A stretch of 64,000 nucleotides of DNA from Avena insularis (taxonomy: Eukaryota > Streptophyta > Magnoliopsida > Poales > Poaceae), in the NCBI GenBank assembly GCA_023614405.1, contig CM042694.1:90999285-91063284 (forward strand), given 5' to 3'. How positions within the stretch are numbered: position 1 is the first letter of the stretch; each line of letters opens with the position of its first letter. Of this stretch, positions 1-12,183 are shown one piece after another. Both the position numbers and the translations under genes were made by a program. Below the pieces are notes generated by a model, which was not told where the DNA came from, made no database searches, and worked only from the letters and a program-made list of their open reading frames with translations.

Positions 1-439
1 TAGTGTGTGAGCACCAAAAACCCAACTCTTCGACTTGCTATTGTCCAACAAGAATTGGCTTCATGGCAAGCAAGAGAACAAGTTTGGAATTGCGTAGCAC
101 ATGAAAAACGACTAAGGAAAAGAACTTAATCGAGCCGACATTGGTTTTTCGGACTAACCTTATGTTTACTTTCAAATTATTATGCTGAATTATTTTGAGC
201 TAAGCCTAAAAGTTTCCAGGTATTGTTAAGACAATTTTTGAAGCTCGGATTCGTAAGTCGTAAAACCGAATCAAGGTAGACACGAGCGAGCCAGAAGATT
301 GGACGAACAAGAAAATGGAACTCGGGGACTACGCCCAAGTTAATCCGGCATAAAAACTTAGTAGCAAAATATCACATGTGTACTGGATACAATTCCACCC
401 GGCATACCGGGGATCTGATAAACTTTAAAGTTTTTTCAC

Positions 440-3400
440 TTAAGGAGCAGCATGAGGAGGAAGTTCGGCGTCATCTTCACTGTCTTCAATGTTCGAGGCA
501 TCGCCCTCTTCATCCTCATCTGAGCCATGTTCAACGTTTTCAGCATTTTCACCATCGGCGGCTTCCAGGAAGCTCGGTCCCTCAGTCCATTCATGAATGG
601 GAGCATATTCGATGAGGCTATGGGTGCAAGCCTTGCGCCGAGCTACCCACTCTGGGTCACTGGTCCATTTGGATCCGGTGCGCATGCGCGCTAAGAGATT
701 GAGGTTGATCTTCTCGTACCACGTAAGTATGTAGTGGAGAACGGTCTCAGCTTCGGCGCGTCCAGCGGATTCCCTCCAAAGGTCGAGCTGGGTCTCGCAT
801 TCCATCAACTTTTCAACAAGAACTGCGGTTCTCTCCGGAGTGTCTTCTGCAGGCCAAAATGTGTTGAAGATTTGGACTACAACGTCAAGGATATCCTTGC
901 CATAGTTCTTGATGATTTCCAAGCGAGATGACAGGCTGACCAACAGGTCCTCCATGTCATAGGGAATCTCTTCAGCGTCAGGAGCAACGGGAGTACCCCT
1001 CTCTCGGTGGAAATTAGCAACAGCGGCACTCGTAATGGCAGTGCCCTCTGGAAATTAGCCTGAAAACGAGATAAGAGAAGCAGGTAAAGAAAAGACATGT
1101 GAAGTAACCCGGAGAAATATGCCAGATAAGGGAAAGGAACTTACGTAAAATATGGCTGTGGATCCGACTCAACTCCCTGGTACAGTCATCACGTCTTTTG
1201 CGAAGCTACACAAGTTCAGCATTCGCCAACTCAAGCTTGACGTCGGCCTCCTGGAGAAGTTCTCGGTCCTTGGCAATTTGGAGGTTGAGGCGCTCGCGCT
1301 CCTCGGTGAAGTCTTGGCCAGCCTTTTGAAGCTCGGATTGGTGCTGCGCTCTCAATTTCTTTATCTCTACTTTGAGCTTGGCAATCTCATCATCCTTGGT
1401 TCGGAGGAGGGCAAGCTCATCGTCTTTCTTTTTGAGCTCAGCCTGATGGTGCCCTACTTGTTCGAGAAAATGCAGCATCATATCAGGCACGGGCACACTA
1501 TCTTCCAGCGATACTGAAATAGTTTGTTAACCCGGCAAAGCCGACGTATGAATGTTTGCCGAGCCAAGGAGAAAAGGAGATAGAAACCAGAGCAAGGTCG
1601 CGCAAAAGTAACTTACCCTTGATCTGGTCAAGCTTCTTTCTCATTATGGTATTCTCAGCTTCCACCCCAGCTGCGAAAACCGAATGATGGGTTAGTTCAG
1701 CAGAAAAAGATGAAGGAAAATAGAAAAATGTCAAGAAGAGAACTTACTCCTTTTCTCGTGCTCAGCGAGAAATGCATTATGCTTTGCGAGCAGCATTTTG
1801 TGAGTGTCTAGGAGATGCTGAAACTTAGCGCTCCGGCGGTTGGTGGTCACCTGAAAAGAGTACAAAAATGTAGCTTGAGCCTTGTGCATATTCGAAGTGT
1901 ACAAGCTCCGGGCCAAGTGGAACTTAACCCGGCTCTAGGTGTGTGCATATTCGAAGTGTACAAGATCCGGGCCAAGTGGAACTTAACCCGGCTCTAGGTG
2001 TGTGCATATTCGAAGTGTACAAAATCCGGGTCAAGTGGAACCTAACCCGGCTCTAGGTGTGTGCATATTCGAAGTGTACAAAATCCGGGTCAAGTGGAAC
2101 CTAACCCAGCTCTAGGTGTGTGCATATTCGAAGTGTACAAGCTCCGGGCCAAGTGGAACTTAACCTGACTCTAGGTGTGTGCATATTCGAAGTGTACAAG
2201 CTCCGGGCCAAGTGGAACTTAACCCGGCTCTAGGTGTGTGCATATTCGAAGTGTACAAGATCCGGGCCAAGTGGAACTTAACCCAGCTCTAGGTGTGTGC
2301 ATATTCGAAGTGTACAGAATCCGGGCCAAGTGGAACTTAACCCGGCTCTAGGTGTGTGCATATTCGAAGTGTACAAAATCCGGGTCAAGTGGAACCTAAC
2401 CCGGCTCTAGGTGTGTGCATATTCGAAGTGTACAAGATCTGGGCCAAGTGGAACTTAACCTGGCTCTAGGTGTGTGCATATTTGAAGTTATCAAGGAGCT
2501 ACGTTAGTTTTCTAAGGAGCATCCGACCGAGTAACAAGTTACTCCCCCGGAGGCTCGGGGACTAATGGTTATATCACTAATATCTACAACATGCTAAGGA
2601 AAAGGTGAAGTAACGTACCTCCATCATCCGACCCGCAAGGTTAATCGCTTTAGCGGCTGTGTTCATTTGAGCAGAAAACTAGGTGGGATCGAACTTCTCC
2701 GGGAGATCGTCGTTGTGGATGGACTCCGCCTTGTTCCAGTTGTTCATGAACTCGATCAAGGTCGGAGGATATCGTTCGCTGCTGAGAATGTGGGGCGCCA
2801 CTAAACCCTTCGCATGCGCCTCCCTCCTCTCAACCAGGGCAATGGCCGGGCTGGTGTGCAAAACAAGTTGTTGCGCATCAGCTGGCTCGGCAGGGGTGTC
2901 CTTTGGTGTTGGAGGCTTCTTGGAAAGCATGGATGCGAGAGTGCGCTATCCAGCCTCGACGGATGCTGCCCTGGTGGCGTTAGGGGCCTTTTTGCCCTTG
3001 GGCTACTGAGAGGTGGAAGTGGTTGCAGCAGATTTACCCTTGGGAGCTACCTGGGTACTTTCTCGCTGAGACTGAGATGACTCGGACGAGGCAGAGGGCT
3101 TAAGCGCTGCTTGCCGTTGCTTTTCTTCTGGTCTTTGGGGTTGATCTTTGGTGTTGGTGCTGGTTTCTTCTTCGGTGGAGGTGCTGAGGCAACCTCGGTG
3201 GTAGCTGGTTGCGGTGGAGCCGAAGTGGTGGTGGCCGTTGCCTCGGCAGAGCCAGTCTCCCCCACTCTAAGGTTGCCCTCCTCTTGACGAGGTGGGCTAG
3301 AACCCAGAGCAGCCGCTCAACCCTCCGGGATTGGGCTCAGCGGGTGTGAATCGTCGCCGCGCGGGGGAGAAGGGCTGAGTCGGAGCGGCAAAGCGATGCT

Positions 3401-5008
3401 AGATCCACTCTGGGGGACCTCCACCGCGGCCCTGCCGAATCAAATAGTGTCGGATGAGAAACTATAACAATGCAAGAAAAAGTAAATGGCAGAGGGAAAA
3501 AGAGACTTACGCATCCGAGGTTAGGGGCTCCTTGGGCTTCCGAGCCCTTCGTGCTGGGGCCTTGGTTGCAGGCTTGGAGGCAGTCTTGTCCCCGGACTTC
3601 TTTCGCCTTTTGGCTGGCTGAGAAGGTCCGGAGGATGAAGTTGATGCAGCTCCCCGCCTCTTCTTCAGTACAACCGGAACAGGGTCACCCATGGCAAGGG
3701 GAGGGTCCTCATGGATCTGCCCACCAGGGTTAGCTGATGTCGGAAAAGCATAAGAAAGGGGGACAACGTCAAATGCTTCCATCACCTCAACATCCGAGTC
3801 ATCTTCATCGTCGGGCCAATCTCTAATGGAAGAGAGTTTACCGGTGGGTCACTTGGTCATGTCCGTCATCGGAAGGAACATCTCCTGATCCGGTTCTTCC
3901 TAGTCCGAGGTCTCCTGGTCAGGCGCCCATTTGAGGGTGGGATCGGTGCCATCCTCGATAGTTTGCTGAAGGAATTGCTAAGGGAGAGAAAAGACGACAG
4001 AGTTAAAAATACAACAACGACCGACATAAGATTTAATTCGGAGAAAGTTTGCGGCACAAAGCTTACCACGGGAGGAAGCCTATCTCGGTAATAGTGCTCA
4101 ATTCCCCATGTCCACTCAGAGGAGAAGTCCTTGTGGGTGGTGAAGAGGGCCTTGACCTGGTGATAGATCTCTGTGTTGCTCAACTCGAAAGACGAGGTCC
4201 GGTTGGGGTCGCGGCCCCAGCTCATATGGCACACTTTATGAGTGCGTTTCTGGAGAGGGGAGATCCGTTTGCGGACGAATATGATCATGGCGTCCTCGTT
4301 GCGCAACCCGAGCTCCTTCAGCTCCGCGAACCTTTTGTTGACCTGGTTGGCCAAGACTGTGGGCTTCTTGGGGACAATGTCCCACAACTCCGGGTTAGGA
4401 GGACCCGGAGCATAGGGGCGAAGCCGGATCAGGTCTTCGGTGCCATCGTTCTGAACATAAAAGAAAGTCCAGGCCCATCCTTTGCAGGAGTCTAGCCCGG
4501 TAACCCGGGGAAAGACAGAGAACCTCCGGGGAGAAATGGGCGCAGCGCCGAACTGTGTAAGTTGTTTGTCCTCCGGCTCTAGATCAACATTCGGGATTAC
4601 GTTCCGACGAAGGCCAAAGAACCGGATCCATAGCTCCTTTGCGGGCCATAATCCGGCATAGCCTTTTATCGTGGAGGCAAAAGCAGAGAGAGATGTGATG
4701 GCATTGGCAGGAAGGTGGTGCGACTGGAGTTCATAGGTGTTCAACTAGTCATGGAAAAAATCGCTAACTGGCAAACCGAATCCCAGCTGGAAATGTGACA
4801 GAAACACCACAAACTTACCCGGATTGGGTGAGGGGGCAAGTTCGGCGGAGGCAAGGCATGCGGTGACGCCTGCGGGGATGCGCCTGCTGCGGTAGAGCCA
4901 ATCCAGGTCATCCTGGAAGACCCAGGATCTAGCCCACGCACCGCGGTCCGCCGTCGCAGCGTCTTCCTCCATCTCCTGCTCGGCGACGGCGAGCTCCTCC
5001 TCAGTCAT
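440..5008 (-). pseudogene. Spliced antisense gene of element A, Transposase_28-like
   Basis: The gene runs opposite to its element. From the ATG at 5008 the first exon gives an acidic N-terminus (TEEELAVAEQEMEED), then the conserved block read as SHFQLGFGLPVSDFF, LPANAI, ELWIRFFGL and SPRRFSVF, typical of the plant 'putative gypsy type transposon' family (Transposase_28). Later exons carry a basic linker (KKRRG..AKRRKKSGDK, about 3600-3680), a long coiled coil rich in Glu/Lys/Leu (1206-1496) and an acidic C-terminus ending at 440. Splice sites are visible as GTAAGC/GTAAGT/GTACGT donors (about 4066, 3510, 2618, 1745, 1618, 1143) and pyrimidine-AG acceptors (for example 3978). Stops at 4745-4747 and 3900-3902 and a further TGA near 3848 break the frame, so it is a pseudogene. 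Biochemical function is unknown. Element B holds a + strand copy. Confidence 0.8.
1880..2490. repeat. 59-bp minisatellite, about 10 units, inside an intron of the element A antisense gene
   Basis: Units start at 1939, 1998, 2057 and so on, exactly 59 bp apart, each beginning GTGTGTGCATATTCGAAG and ending CCCGGCTCTAG. Units differ by a few substitutions (ATCCGGG/CTCCGGG, GGAACTTAA/GGAACCTAA). The array fills most of the intron between the donor at about 2618 and the acceptor at about 1856. Element B has the homologous array at the same intron position. There is no unique spacer, so this is not a CRISPR array. Confidence 0.95.
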
Positions 5009-5627
5009 CTCGAGTTCGCTGCCCTCACTGGTGCTAGCGGCGGTGGGGGCAGCGGCCTAGACTGACAGCGACCCGTGGCGGAGGAGGTGTGCAACGGCGG
5101 CGGCGACGCAGCAGGGGAAGGCGAGAAGAAGAAGAAGGCGGGCGGCGGAAATGGGGAAAGGACCCAAGGGGCGCACCTCTCCCCTATTTAACCGCTCCCT
5201 CAGCGAGGTAGTGGGATCGCGTTTGCGGGCGGGCCACATCGTGTGGCCGTGTACAAACCAGATTGACCAATCAGCATCAAGCCACACGCTGCGCCCGTCG
5301 TGACGTGACGTGCGCCAGATATGAGGAGGCGGCGTGGCGTGGCGTGCGCCGCGATAACTCGACAATAACTGCGGCGGTTACTGTTGCTGGCCCTTAAAAT
5401 GAGGCAACCTAATGATTAGCCTCCACATGGGGAAGCGTACGAGAGAAGGAAGAATGACCCAGAAGAGATTGTGGTAACCCGGCCAGCAAGTGAAAACTTG
5501 GAATGTGCTAAGGGAAAGTAAACCCATGGAATCCGAGATGAGGAGGTAACTCGGAAATGAAACTCAATACACGGTGAAATTGAACATGTTGTGGCCTTAG
5601 CGGCTAAGGCAACTAAGACCGCACCAG

Positions 5628-5640
5628 CTTCGGGGAGTAA
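5628..5640 (+). other. Polypurine-like tract of element A
   Basis: CTTCGGGGAGTAA lies immediately before the LTR start TGTTGGGGGG. The element B counterpart on the minus strand is CTTCGGGGACTAA. A purine-rich tract abutting the 3' LTR is the plus-strand primer of LTR retroelements. It fixes this LTR as the 3' LTR and the element sense as +. Confidence 0.6.
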
Positions 5641-6419
5641 TGTTGGGGGGATAGCCCCGGATAGGGTCACACCGGGGTATAAAGGCCGAGTTAGCCGAGG
5701 TACAGCAAGGTCAAAGCGAATGCTGGCCGAGTCACCTCAAGGTAGGGCGAATCTCGGGGTAACCCAGACCAGGGGATGTCCACCTAACTGGGTCTCAACC
5801 GACTTAAGCCGTAAGTCAGATGGATGAATCTAGCTTGTATGCAGGAACAGGTGTGGCCGGATCAACTACGATCCGGGTCATGTCAAGCTTCTAGGAGAAG
5901 GAAGGTATCTCGCTGGTCAAAACTAAGCCTGGTACGCACGGCATGAGCGAAGCGGACAGAGGCAGGACCACCGAGGCGTGGCCGACAGAGGTGATGAAGC
6001 CAATGTCGGCTGACGCAGGCACCGCAGAGGCTCACGTAGCCTCTGCATGGGTGACGCGGGGAAAAGCGACCCGGTCAGCTTACTAATTTGGGAGGAGGCA
6101 TATTCCCATAAGTGGAGACCTAGCCACCCCTATATAAGGAGGGCTAGGGCCTCTGTAGAATGGGTTGAGTTTTACTGGGTTGATCTCTATTGACTAGTTT
6201 TTACTTGGTTCCTGAGGGCTATCTAGCGGTGAGAGTAAGATAATTCCTTCTTCCTCCTCTCTCCAATACAGCTCGAGGAGCACATGTAAACCTTGGAAGT
6301 GAATCAAATACAAACCTTCTGTGTGTGGAATCACCTCACTATCCCTCCCTGGATTCCCTAGTGCATTTAGTCCCCACCTTTAGCCTATCCATGGCATCTG
6401 CCGTGACACCACCACGACA
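5641..6419 (+). repeat. 3' LTR of element A (779 bp)
   Basis: The LTR starts TGTTGGGGGGATAGCC and ends CCACCACGACA. The ends were fixed by comparison with element B, whose flank begins TGTCGTGGTGG. TATATAAGG at 6131-6139 is a good TATA box, leaving roughly 250 nt of R-U5. Outside the LTR the host reads directly into RNase H codons of element X. The partner LTR is outside the window, so no target duplication can be checked. Confidence 0.85.
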
Positions 6420-9400
6420 TTCACAGACTTCATGTAGCAAAGGATATTGGCATCAAGCGCATACACTACTAGGAAACTAGTTATAGATAGAAAGACTTTC
6501 AGTGGCGCATATAAAAGTACATGCTCCACAGAATTAATTCAGTGGCACATAAAAACACATGCGCCATAGAAATATGGAAATTCTATGGCACACACAACCC
6601 ATATGCGCTACAAAAATGTGTGTTTCTATGGCGCATATTTTTTGGTGCGCCACAGAAAGTGATGATTCTGTGGCGCATATACACATATGCGCCACCGAAA
6701 TTTGATGGGATCCAGAACCAACTAGGGGGGGAGACAGTTTTGTACAATAAACAAAAATGATAAAGACTTCAAAAATAATAATTCCTTTGAGATGTAGTTA
6801 TATGTTGGGGTATAGTTGTAGGGAAAATTGAAAAACATGAATTTTGATATATTTTTCAAAAAAAGGTCATGGCACGGTAAAACGGCCATAACTTTTGCAT
6901 ACGATGTCGAAAAAGTTTAACCTATCAAAATGATTGTCTCGAAATTTCCTACTCGAGTTCAGGATTTTACAAAATCCTCAAATTCTAAAGGAGTAAAAAG
7001 TTATGGCCCAAGGAAGATTTTTTCCTGCAAAAAAATAAAAAAGGGGGAGACAATTCTATGGCGCATATCTCCAATATGCGCCACAGAATTGTTGGGCGGG
7101 ATTCGGAATTTGAATCCAGCCAATGCCCATTCTCCCTCTCTTTTATCCTTTTTCTCCCCTCCACTTGTCCTCTCCTCCACTTCTTCTCCCTCCCTTTTCT
7201 CCTTCTTCTCCCCTCCACTTCTCCTCCCCTCCACACTTCTCCCCTTCTCCTCCCTTCTCCTCCCTTCTCCTCCACTCTTCGGCCACCACCTCCTCCTCCA
7301 CCTCCGTCCATGGACTCTTCCACCTTCGTCCACCTCCCTCCTCCACCTTCAACCATGGCCTCCTCTGACGATGATGACCTCCTCCTCCGGCGGCCTCCTC
7401 CTCCTCCCCCACCTTCTCCTCCGACGACCACCTCCCTACCACCTCCTCCGGCGACCACCTCCCCACCTCCTTCAGTGACCCCCACTTCTGTCCATGCACA
7501 CGGCCTCCGACAAAATCCCGGCGAAATTTCGGCGGTGCTGGATTCAGATCTAGCCCGCCTTTTTTCTGAAATTTGAAAAAAATTCTGTGGCGCATATGGG
7601 CAATATGCGCCACAGAAATTTTAGATCTGGCCTGCCTTTTTTTTGAAATTTGGAAAAAAACTTCTGTGGCACATATTGGCAATATGCGCCACAGAAATTT
7701 GAGATTTCCATGGCACATATCAATATGCGCCACAAAAATATATATCAGTGGCGATGTAACAGTGGCGCATCCCATATGCACCACAGAAATGCAAAATAGG
7801 TGTGCCACTGATAAGCTTTTTCCTAGTAGTGATAGTTTGTTGTGGAGATTCTGACTTGGTTGCCTAGCAGGTGGCTGGCACCTGGAATGCGCGGAACCCT
7901 ATGATGGTGACATATCACGATGCAGTAGACAAGATAGCCAGGTGCTTCGACGGCTATAGAGTCAAATATTGCAAAAGGAAGGATAACGAGGTGGCAGATC
8001 TGCTATCAAATCTTGGATCGGCTCACAAACCAATTCCGCTTGGCATTTTCCTAGAGAATATACAAACACATTCCGTGAAAGGAGCAGACCCCAATAATCC
8101 GGATAGAGTGGAGTCATTTGTTAACTCTGTTACAGTGACCTCTCCGGCTTGGACGAAACCGTTCATGGACTACCTGAAAGACGAAACACTGCATGCCGAC
8201 GAAGTCGAAAGACAATAGATAGTACGCAAATCAAAAGGCTATACCATAATAGATGGCCAGCTATACAAAGTAAGCACCACAAGAGTATTCCTATGGTGTG
8301 TCTCCCAGCAACAAGGTATTGAAATCCTTAGAGATATTCATCTCAGAGATTGCGGGCGTCATGCTGCTCCCCGATCGCTGGTCTCCAAGGCCTTTCGGCA
8401 AGGATTCTACTAGACAACCGCCAAGGTGGGCACCGACAAGCTGGTGGAGACGTGTCTTGGATGTCAGTTCTATGTAAGGCAACCACATGTTCGAGCTGAA
8501 GAATTGCGAACAATACCAATTACTTGGATGTTTGCTGTCTAGGGTGTTGACATGGTTGGTCCCTTGAAGACAACACCTTGTGGATTTATGCATGTGCTGG
8601 TTGTAGTTGATAAATTCACTAAATGGATGGAAGCTAAACCCATTAGAAAGATCAATGGGGAAACAACCCTGAAATTTCTCTGAGATCTAGTGGTGAGACT
8701 TGGTCTCCCGCAAAGCGTCATTACCGACAATGGCAGCAACTTATCACTCGAATAAGTAGAGGCTTACTGTCATGATAAATGCATCCTCCTTGACTTAGCA
8801 TCTGTGGTACATCCACAATCTAATGGTCAGGTGGAAATGGCCAATGGATTAATTCTGCAAGGAATAAAGCCATGCTTAGAGGCACCACTACATAGAGCAG
8901 CTGAAACCTGCGGGGAGGAGTTACCATCTGTCTTATGGAATTTACGAAAAACTCCCAACAGATCCACCGGTTGACACGTTATTCATGGTTCATGGAGCAG
9001 AAGCAGTCTTGCCATCCGACATCCTCCATGATGCACCGAGAGTGGCAGCCTATGACGAAGATGACACTGAAGAATCGATATGCTTATCCATGGACCTACT
9101 CGAGGAAGAACGTGTCTTGGCATGCCAGAGATCCTCCATCTACTAGCAGAAGCTACACAACTACCATATTGTTCGCGTTAGGCATCACTTGTTTAAAGAG
9201 GGATATCTTGTGCTTCGACTCAAGCAGAAAAAGTCACACAAATTATCCCCGCCTTGGGAAGGACCATTCGTCATAAGCAAAGCGCTGCTCAGTGGTTCCT
9301 ATTACCTCGTCTATAATCACGAGTTGAAAGATAGGCCAAGAAAAGATCGCAAGCGTAAGCGATGTGGCCCTAATGATAACTATTCTGAGACTGGTTGGCC

Positions 9401-9479
9401 ATGGAACATAGCTTATCTACGTCCTTTTTTCACCGAGCATAGTTTTTATTATGTAATAAGTACCTTATATGATCAATGA
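6420..9479 (+). pseudogene. Element X pol fragment: RNase H C-terminus and integrase, split by CACTA-1
   Basis: The fragment begins in RNase H (HRLHVAKDIGIKRI, 6422-6463). After the CACTA insertion it continues as GDSDLV-like and VAGTWNARNPMM codons (7850-7905). An integrase zinc-binding region follows (His/Cys pattern ending CLGCQ, about 8338-8475), then the core with GVDMVGP (about 8541) and ITDNGSNL (about 8720), and a C-terminal domain with LSPPWEGPFVISKALLSGSYYLV ahead of the stop at about 9477. Stops and frameshifts occur (for example at 8216, 8412, 8539, 8681 and 8753), so it cannot work. RT, protease and gag of X would lie left of element A, outside the window. Polarity is +, opposite to the X antisense gene that starts beyond 9945. 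Confidence 0.85.
6464..7831. mobile_element. CACTA-1: small non-autonomous CACTA transposon (1368 bp)
   Basis: Terminal inverted repeats are CACTACTAGGAAA at the left and TCCTAGTAGTG at the right, flanked by a 3-bp duplication ATA (6461-6463 and 7832-7834), as expected for the CACTA superfamily. Near both ends, units containing TGTGGCGCATAT and ATATGCGCCACAGAA alternate in orientation and could form hairpins (for example 7051-7090, 7579-7620, 7664-7700). The core (7130-7500) is CT-rich and codes for nothing I recognise; no transposase is present. It splits the RNase H frame of element X. CACTA-2 at 43729-45093 is the same family in inverted orientation. Confidence 0.9.
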
Positions 9480-9944
9480 AATAAAGCATTTGGTTCACTC
9501 ATGTTTTTCTGGGTCTTTTACATCCTTTAGTGTTTATTTTTGGACCATATAAATCCTTTATGTGAAAGTTTGCATTTGCACTTGTGAAAATACCGCCGAT
9601 GGGCATTAGCTTAAGTTTTATGGTCTACACATTTTCTATTGTTTTTATGTGGATTCCGGAGTAATAACGTTTCGGCACTCAAAGCCTGCGATTCTGTCCT
9701 TAGGTTTTATACGATGCTATTAAGCATCATTCCTAGAGGACATGGTTCTATGCTACGAGTCTTCCGTCTCATGAAAGCTCAAGCATAAGAACCAGAATAA
9801 TGGATAAGAAAACACTTCCTTAAAAAATATATACTTGCTGGATATAAATAAGTAGTAGGAGGCTTGTAGCCAAGTTTTTCCGCCTTGCTTCCGCACTATA
9901 TTTCCACATAAATACAAAAATACGCAAAGACACAATAAATACAA
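9480..9944. other. Spacer between convergent element X pol and antisense gene
   Basis: AT-rich, no coding potential I can support. The + strand pol ends at about 9477 and the minus-strand antisense gene ends at 9945, so transcripts from both would converge here. AATAAA-like words occur at 9478-9483 (+) and, read on the minus strand, near 9840-9850, but poly(A) use is only a guess. Confidence 0.5.
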
Positions 9945-12183
9945 CTAGTGTTTATGGCTCTGCTGCAGGTGATTCGAGGTTGCATCATCAGCAATGGGAG
10001 AAGCAACCCTGGAGGAATCATCAAAGTCGGAGGTTATGAGGGAATAATGTGATGTCACTGGCTCGTCGTCCATCTCTTCTGCAGGCACGAAGACATCTGC
10101 CTTGACTAGCTTGGCAACCTTGGTATCATAGCCGGCGAGGGAGTTCCAGATATCATCACTATCAACTTTATGGCCCTCTTTGTCAATCTCCAGCATACCA
10201 GAGGTTACCAAATTCATGTCGGCATCGTCATACTGTTCTTTCACCAAGGATAAGGCCATCCTGGCACTGGCCCAGATCGAGGATGCTTTCCAGCTCCTTA
10301 TCTTCTTGGGGGCTCGACGGAGGATTTCCGAGTACTTGGCGACAAAATACACCGCTTTGATGGTGATGTCCAGAGGTTCAGATATCTCCTTGGCCTGGGT
10401 GATGGCAGTGTTGATGAAGTTGCTGGCAAGAATCATGAATTCCTTTGAATCTGGAGCACCTTCACCAATGTTGTTTAAACCAATAGGGGTTGTTTTTTCA
10501 TAAGAGACAAATATCATGAGTATTAAAACAATTTAAAGTATCCAACTTACATAAATTGAGAAAAGACTAAGGAAAGTTACCAAAGATGTTGGTTTCAAAT
10601 TGATGGCAGGTCTCTGCAAGGATGCCATGCTCCTTCTGAAGTTTCTTGAATGCTTCAAGGTTCCGAGTATTCTTCTCTACGGTAGCTTGGTTCTGTACCT
10701 TGAGTTGTTTAATCTCCTTCTTCAGGCGCTCCATCTCGGCGTCGGTAGATTCTTGCAGGACCTTCATTGCCTCTTCATGCCTCTTCATGCCCTTTAACGG
10801 CATGAGCCATGTCTTTCTTCAAGATATTGTTCTCTTCATATAGCTCTTGGATGTGGTTGGATTTTTCAACAATGCTTTTGGCCTTGGAAACGAGATCTGT
10901 AAGTCAGAACAATAAAGCCTTATGAGTTTTCGGATGAAATGGTTACAAAATAATTGATCAGTGAGAAGTCGGAGGAAGACAGACGCTTGTTGTTTTTGAT
11001 CTGTTCCTTTAGGAAGGATTTTTTACCCTTTTTAGTTTTCAGTCCAGCTTGTAGCTTGGCAAACTATTCACTAGAGGCCATCCTCCGGTTATTCTCGTTC
11101 TGCATAAATAGACATGCTTAGTTTCTCTAGAGCATCTAGCCGGAACTTTTTAGTTTCACCTAGATACTCGGTGGCCACAGTATCAGATTTTAGCCAATGC
11201 ATGCTTCTCTTAGAGTATGTAGCCAGAATTATTCATGCTACGCTATCAAATTTTACACTTAGTTTCGTTTAGAGCACTTAGGTTAATAACTTATGGTTTT
11301 CCGCCTAAGAGCTTGGGGGATATAGTGGGATATATTATAAAGTGAAATGTGAAGATCGAAGACTTACAATAGCAATTATCTTAAGATTATTTGCTGCAGT
11401 GGCCTATACGACATGGAAGGTATTGGCATTGTTGCGAATAACATCCGCCTACCGAATAAGATCATCCAGACTTAACGTCGGAGGAGTCAGAGGAATTGCA
11501 GAAGCACTAGCCGAGGGAGCATTGGAAGCTCTGGCCATCTGTTGTGTCACTATGGCAGTGGATGGCATAGAAGTTCTCAGCTTGGTTATTGTTGTTGCTG
11601 CTGCATCTGATCCCACCGTCAGTTGCTTGCCTTCTTCGGTGGCATGCTTAGCCGGAGATTCAACCACTTGAGAGAAGGTGCTCTGCTGTGTCGTCTGAGT
11701 GCTAGGAGCAATGTCCAAACCGCCAGAACCTGAGACATCCTCTGTAGTATTGATGTCTAGCTCCATGGTGTAGTTCTCATGTGTAGTGGTAGATGGGGTT
11801 CCGCCAGAACCTGTGATTGGTTGGATGGCAGGAGTTGGGGAGCAACAGCAAGGGAAGACTTGGTCAACATCTCACAAATATTTTTAGAACCTCCAATATC
11901 TTTGAAGGTCCACTTCAGACTAGCACCTATTTTTTCCTGAAACATACAACGTATGAATACATGAATTAATGGGTACAAATCAAAGTCGAAGAAGAAAAGA
12001 TCTTACACAACATCAGGTGCCTTGGTCAAAGGGATGCCGATGGACTCTATCTTCTCTGCCTCTAAGACGGCAGCGGGTTTCTTGGGGACTCCACTCTCCG
12101 ATTTATTCTTCTTCTTGCCCTCGGTAGTAGCATCAGAGGTGGAGATCTTCCAATTTTGTGTTGCTAGAGCTTGATGATCCTTG
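9945..12183 (-). pseudogene. Element X antisense gene, 3' exons (coiled-coil region and C-terminus)
   Basis: On the minus strand from 12183: an exon reading NWKISTSDATTEGKKKNKSE, with donor near 12005; an exon from about 11944 (EKIGASLKWTFKDIGG); a Ser/Thr/Gln-rich stretch (11449-11766); a coiled-coil exon rich in Lys/Glu (10585-10860, EEAMKVLQESTDAEMERLKK); and a C-terminal exon (9945-10517) with an acidic tail ending at 9945. Introns show GT-AG ends. The gene begins at about 38850, so its exons are separated by the F1 solo LTR and by element C. A frameshift lies near 11760 and a stop near 11070. Related in layout to the A/B and C antisense genes but too diverged for me to align at base level. 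Function unknown. Confidence 0.7.

Larger units (their letters stand above)
1..6419 (+). mobile_element. Element A: right end of a Ty3/gypsy (Tat/Retand-like) LTR retrotransposon
   Basis: Only the 3' part lies in the window: an antisense spliced gene (440-5008), a polypurine-like tract and a 3' LTR (5641-6419). Sense orientation is inferred as + because the LTR TATA box (6131) reads on + and the purine-rich tract precedes the LTR. The whole block is repeated in inverted orientation at 17984-22743 (element B), including the extreme left edge of the window. To the right of the LTR the sequence continues directly into RNase H codons of element X, so A is inserted in X. Pol and the 5' LTR would lie left of position 1. 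An antisense ORF between pol and the 3' LTR is known for Tat-lineage elements; the family assignment is inference. Confidence 0.85.

Noticed and set aside
1880..2490. CRISPR-like array
   Set aside because: The whole 59-bp unit is repeated without unique spacers, in plant transposon sequence; it is a minisatellite.
4049..4495. 148-codon + strand frame in element A
   Set aside because: Opposite to the clearly recognisable antisense-gene exon; no motif of its own.
6131..6139. Promoter of a host gene downstream
   Set aside because: The TATA box lies within an LTR and belongs to the retrotransposon promoter; no host gene follows.
7058..7576. Long Pro/Ser/Leu-rich open frames on both strands in CACTA-1
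   Set aside because: They come from a low-complexity CT-rich tract, are open in several frames at once and are not conserved in CACTA-2 beyond base composition.
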